Notes under the pieces: model-generated
What the model was told of the DNA's origin: nothing
The model's database searches: none
What the model saw: only the letters and a program-made list of their open reading frames with translations
Position numbers and translations under genes: made by a program
Shown: one piece after another, positions 6,086 to 7,569 of the stretch
Numbering within the stretch: position 1 is the first letter of the stretch
How the letters are laid out: every line of letters starts with the position of its first letter
Origin: Salibacteraceae bacterium
GTDB taxonomy: Bacteria; Bacteroidota; Bacteroidia; Flavobacteriales_G; Salibacteraceae
NCBI GenBank assembly: GCA_023262195.1
Contig: JALRDM010000040.1
Span: forward strand, 1-7,569
Reading direction: 5' to 3'
Length of the DNA: 7,569 bases

Positions 6086-7158
6086 AAAATGCGATAACCT
6101 AACCCAAACTCAAAACAATCGGCCTTAAAAAAATGTGTCTTAAGCATCCAACGGAGCCCAAGTCTTTTTGATGCCATATAAGTAACTCCAAGCCTGTGAT
6201 AAAACTGACCATCCTCTTTGTACTTAGCCACAGCATAAATGCCTTGACCAACAACCATGGTCAATCGGTCAACAACAAGACCATAACCCACCATAAGCCC
6301 AACTTGCGTAATATTAATATCAGCGCTTAAACCCTGCTCTGTAGCACTTGGCCTCAGTGCACGATTGTGGAAAACATCAAGGTTGGTAATCAATCTACTT
6401 CGATATCCAAATTGCCGACTTAACTCGGCTGTTGCCGCAAATACGGGGAATTTATTACTGCTTATGGGATAGTTCTCCTTAAGTCCAAAAGTTCCATAAG
6501 CCATGAAAGCATATTTGTCTGGTTCAGGAATTGAATCTGGCGCAATCCTTACTATCTCAGATCCTATTCGATAATTGACCGCAGCTGTAACGGAGGGAAT
6601 ATTAATGCCCAGATTGGGAATGGTAAATGCACCGTTTGAGTAATGCATAAATCCTAAACCCGCTGAGGCAGAAACTCGATTGCTGATTTTATAACTGCAC
6701 TCCCCCACTATATTGGCCACAATATTCATACTAGAGCCGACCATTACATTCTTATAGTTATCAACTGGGTCAAAACGTTTGGTGACGTATCCGAGCCCTC
6801 CGCCTACGCGAATGCTTGTATTAAAACGATTGCTTGAATAAACAGGAAACTTAATGTGAGGGAAAAGTGCCATTGCGTAACCGAGTTGAGATGGGTTGGC
6901 CAAATCGGCAAAAAAATAGGTTAACCCTACCCTTGGGTATCTCCATTTGTATTGCCAAAACTTATCACCACTTGTTTCCTTTTCAATGGATAGCTCACCG
7001 GAGCGAACATGCCCCTTAATCAAGTGTGACACACCAACACGATGAGGGATAATGAACCCAAAATTTCCGCGAGTCTCAAGTCTAAACTGCTGAGCATGCG
7101 TTGCATGACACAACCCAATGATCAAAAGCACTAAAAGAAAGCCAGGTAATTTTACCAT
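6082..7158 (-). CDS. PagL-like outer-membrane acyl hydrolase (acyloxyacyl hydrolase family)
   Basis: This 358-residue beta-barrel protein begins with a signal peptide, MVKLPGFLLVLLIIGLCHATHAQQ, with cleavage likely after AHA-like ATHA. ATG 7158 is chosen for this reason; the in-frame ATG at 7203 would add 15 polar residues ahead of the signal. GLGFMHYSNGAFTIPNLGIN (residues 168-187) matches the PagL family active-site strand, with His172 and Ser174 in the H-x-S arrangement. PagL removes a 3-O-acyl chain from lipid A, and this enzyme probably acts on lipopolysaccharide or a related lipid in the outer membrane. The third catalytic residue, Glu in PagL, is not obvious at the expected spacing. 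The protein is about twice the length of proteobacterial PagL, with further amphipathic strands to the C-terminal FEFGLGYRIL, as in the long Bacteroidota members. It is the first gene of an operon with the DUF2807 lipoprotein. CAAAGAAT at 7183-7190 is a weak minus-strand -7 candidate. Confidence 0.8.
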   Translation of the reverse strand: MVKLPGFLLVLLIIGLCHATHAQQFRLETRGNFGFIIPHRVGVSHLIKGHVRSGELSIEKETSGDKFWQYKWRYPRVGLTYFFADLANPSQLGYAMALFPHIKFPVYSSNRFNTSIRVGGGLGYVTKRFDPVDNYKNVMVGSSMNIVANIVGECSYKISNRVSASAGLGFMHYSNGAFTIPNLGINIPSVTAAVNYRIGSEIVRIAPDSIPEPDKYAFMAYGTFGLKENYPISSNKFPVFAATAELSRQFGYRSRLITNLDVFHNRALRPSATEQGLSADINITQVGLMVGYGLVVDRLTMVVGQGIYAVAKYKEDGQFYHRLGVTYMASKRLGLRWMLKTHFFKADCFEFGLGYRIL

Positions 7159-7292
7159 TATCGAATTGATAGACGAAGATTGCAAAGAATGGGAACGCTG
7201 CAAACAAAAACTTCAAACTGCCTGATCAACAGTATCGAGATATTTTTCATTTGATTGGTCACATCATTGGTGTGATGCTAATATTTGCCAAC
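7159..7292. promoter_or_regulatory. Divergent intergenic region between the PagL-like gene and mazG
   Basis: This 134-bp spacer holds the 5' signals of two divergent genes. Besides the candidate mazG promoter, it has an imperfect dyad, TCACA (7259-7263) and TGTGA (7271-7275), seven bases apart, inside the mazG promoter spacer. This is compatible with a regulator site but short enough to be chance. No RNA gene or further coding sequence is seen. Confidence 0.35.
7250..7287 (+). promoter_or_regulatory. Possible promoter of mazG
   Basis: AATATTTG (7280-7287) matches TAnnTTTG at seven of eight positions and stands exactly five bases before ATG 7293. That is the same spacing as the well-formed promoter of the small membrane protein gene. 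Upstream TTG at 7255-7257 (22-bp spacer) or TTTG at 7250-7253 (26-bp spacer, long) could serve as the -33 element. If used, it gives a leaderless or nearly leaderless mRNA. Confidence 0.4.
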
Positions 7293-7569
7293 ATGAGACC
7301 AGATCTAAAAGCCTTCGAAAACCTAGTTCAAATAATATCAGAACTGAGAGAGCAATGTCCATGGGATAGGAAACAAACCCTTGAGTCACTGAGGTATTTG
7401 ACTATAGAGGAAACTTATGAGTTAAGCGATGCCATTATCGACCATGACCTAGAAGAAATAAAAAAGGAGCTTGGAGATCTCATCATGCACATTGTATTCT
7501 ATGCACAAATAGGCAGTGAAACCAAGGCATTCAATATCGCTGAAGTAATTGAATCTGTAAACGAAAAAT
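7293..7569 (+). CDS. mazG: Nucleoside triphosphate pyrophosphohydrolase MazG, N-terminal part (3' end outside window)
   Basis: The first 92 codons of a MazG-type enzyme are present and the frame is still open at the right edge. MazG hydrolyses NTPs and dNTPs to the monophosphate and pyrophosphate, cleaning the nucleotide pool in the cytoplasm. The family signature is clear: EQCPWDRKQTLESLR (20-34), the metal-binding EExxE-type helix TIEETYEL (37-44), and the second acidic helix EEIKKELGDLIMHIVFYAQ (54-72) with Glu59 and Asp62. The spacing between them is normal. The start at 7293 gives the usual short lead into the PWD motif (Asp25), and a promoter-like element sits 5 bases upstream. The gene is divergent from the PagL-like operon. 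Whether it has the two-domain length of E. coli MazG (about 260 residues) cannot be seen. Confidence 0.92.
   Translation, partial: MRPDLKAFENLVQIISELREQCPWDRKQTLESLRYLTIEETYELSDAIIDHDLEEIKKELGDLIMHIVFYAQIGSETKAFNIAEVIESVNEK

Noticed and set aside
7159..7203. Upstream ATG 7203 for the PagL-like protein
   Set aside because: The extra 15 polar, serine-rich residues would precede a complete signal peptide beginning at 7158.
1..7569. A novel defence, mobile or biosynthetic system
   Set aside because: All genes are recognisable core or envelope genes. I found no repeat array, toxin-antitoxin pair, integrase, transposase or biosynthetic cluster on either strand.

Overview
This 7.6 kb window looks like ordinary chromosome from a Bacteroidota species, probably a marine-type Cytophagales or Flavobacteriales relative. 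The evidence is moderate-to-low GC, Bacteroidota-style TAnnTTTG -7 promoter elements just upstream of ATGs, no clear Shine-Dalgarno sequences, and lineage-typical proteins: a small TCAS-NPML membrane protein, a head-GIN (DUF2807) lipoprotein and a long PagL-like outer-membrane acyl hydrolase. I see no CRISPR array, rRNA, tRNA, insertion sequence or phage gene. All gene identities come from motif recognition by eye.

Left part (1-2401): the 3' end of clpB, open at the left edge, is followed on the same strand by a YegS/DagK-type lipid kinase gene. That kinase gene is split by a one-base frameshift near 1345-1353. A strong inverted repeat with a T-rich tail, apparently the clpB terminator, overlaps the kinase start codon. 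The kinase converges on a YdeI/OmdA-family gene, and the two stop codons overlap in CTAA.

Middle part (2402-5372): a 109-bp divergent spacer containing a perfect 12-bp palindrome leads into a GTG-initiated DEAD-box RNA helicase gene. The helicase converges with only 5 bp to spare on a 61-residue cysteine-rich membrane protein gene. That gene has the clearest promoter in the window, placed so that its mRNA should be almost leaderless. Divergent from it is a polytopic GT-C-like membrane glycosyltransferase gene.

Right part (5369-7569): a two-gene envelope operon on the minus strand, a PagL-like acyl hydrolase followed by a DUF2807 lipoprotein, is joined by an ATGA start/stop overlap. It converges on the glycosyltransferase with overlapping stops (CTAG). 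Divergent from the operon, the 5' end of mazG runs off the right edge.

The genes fall into proteostasis and housekeeping (ClpB, helicase, MazG) and envelope biology (lipid kinase, glycosyltransferase, PagL-like enzyme, lipoprotein). They do not form one new system. The points most worth checking are the broken lipid kinase, the terminator that contains the next gene's start, and the near-leaderless promoter layout.
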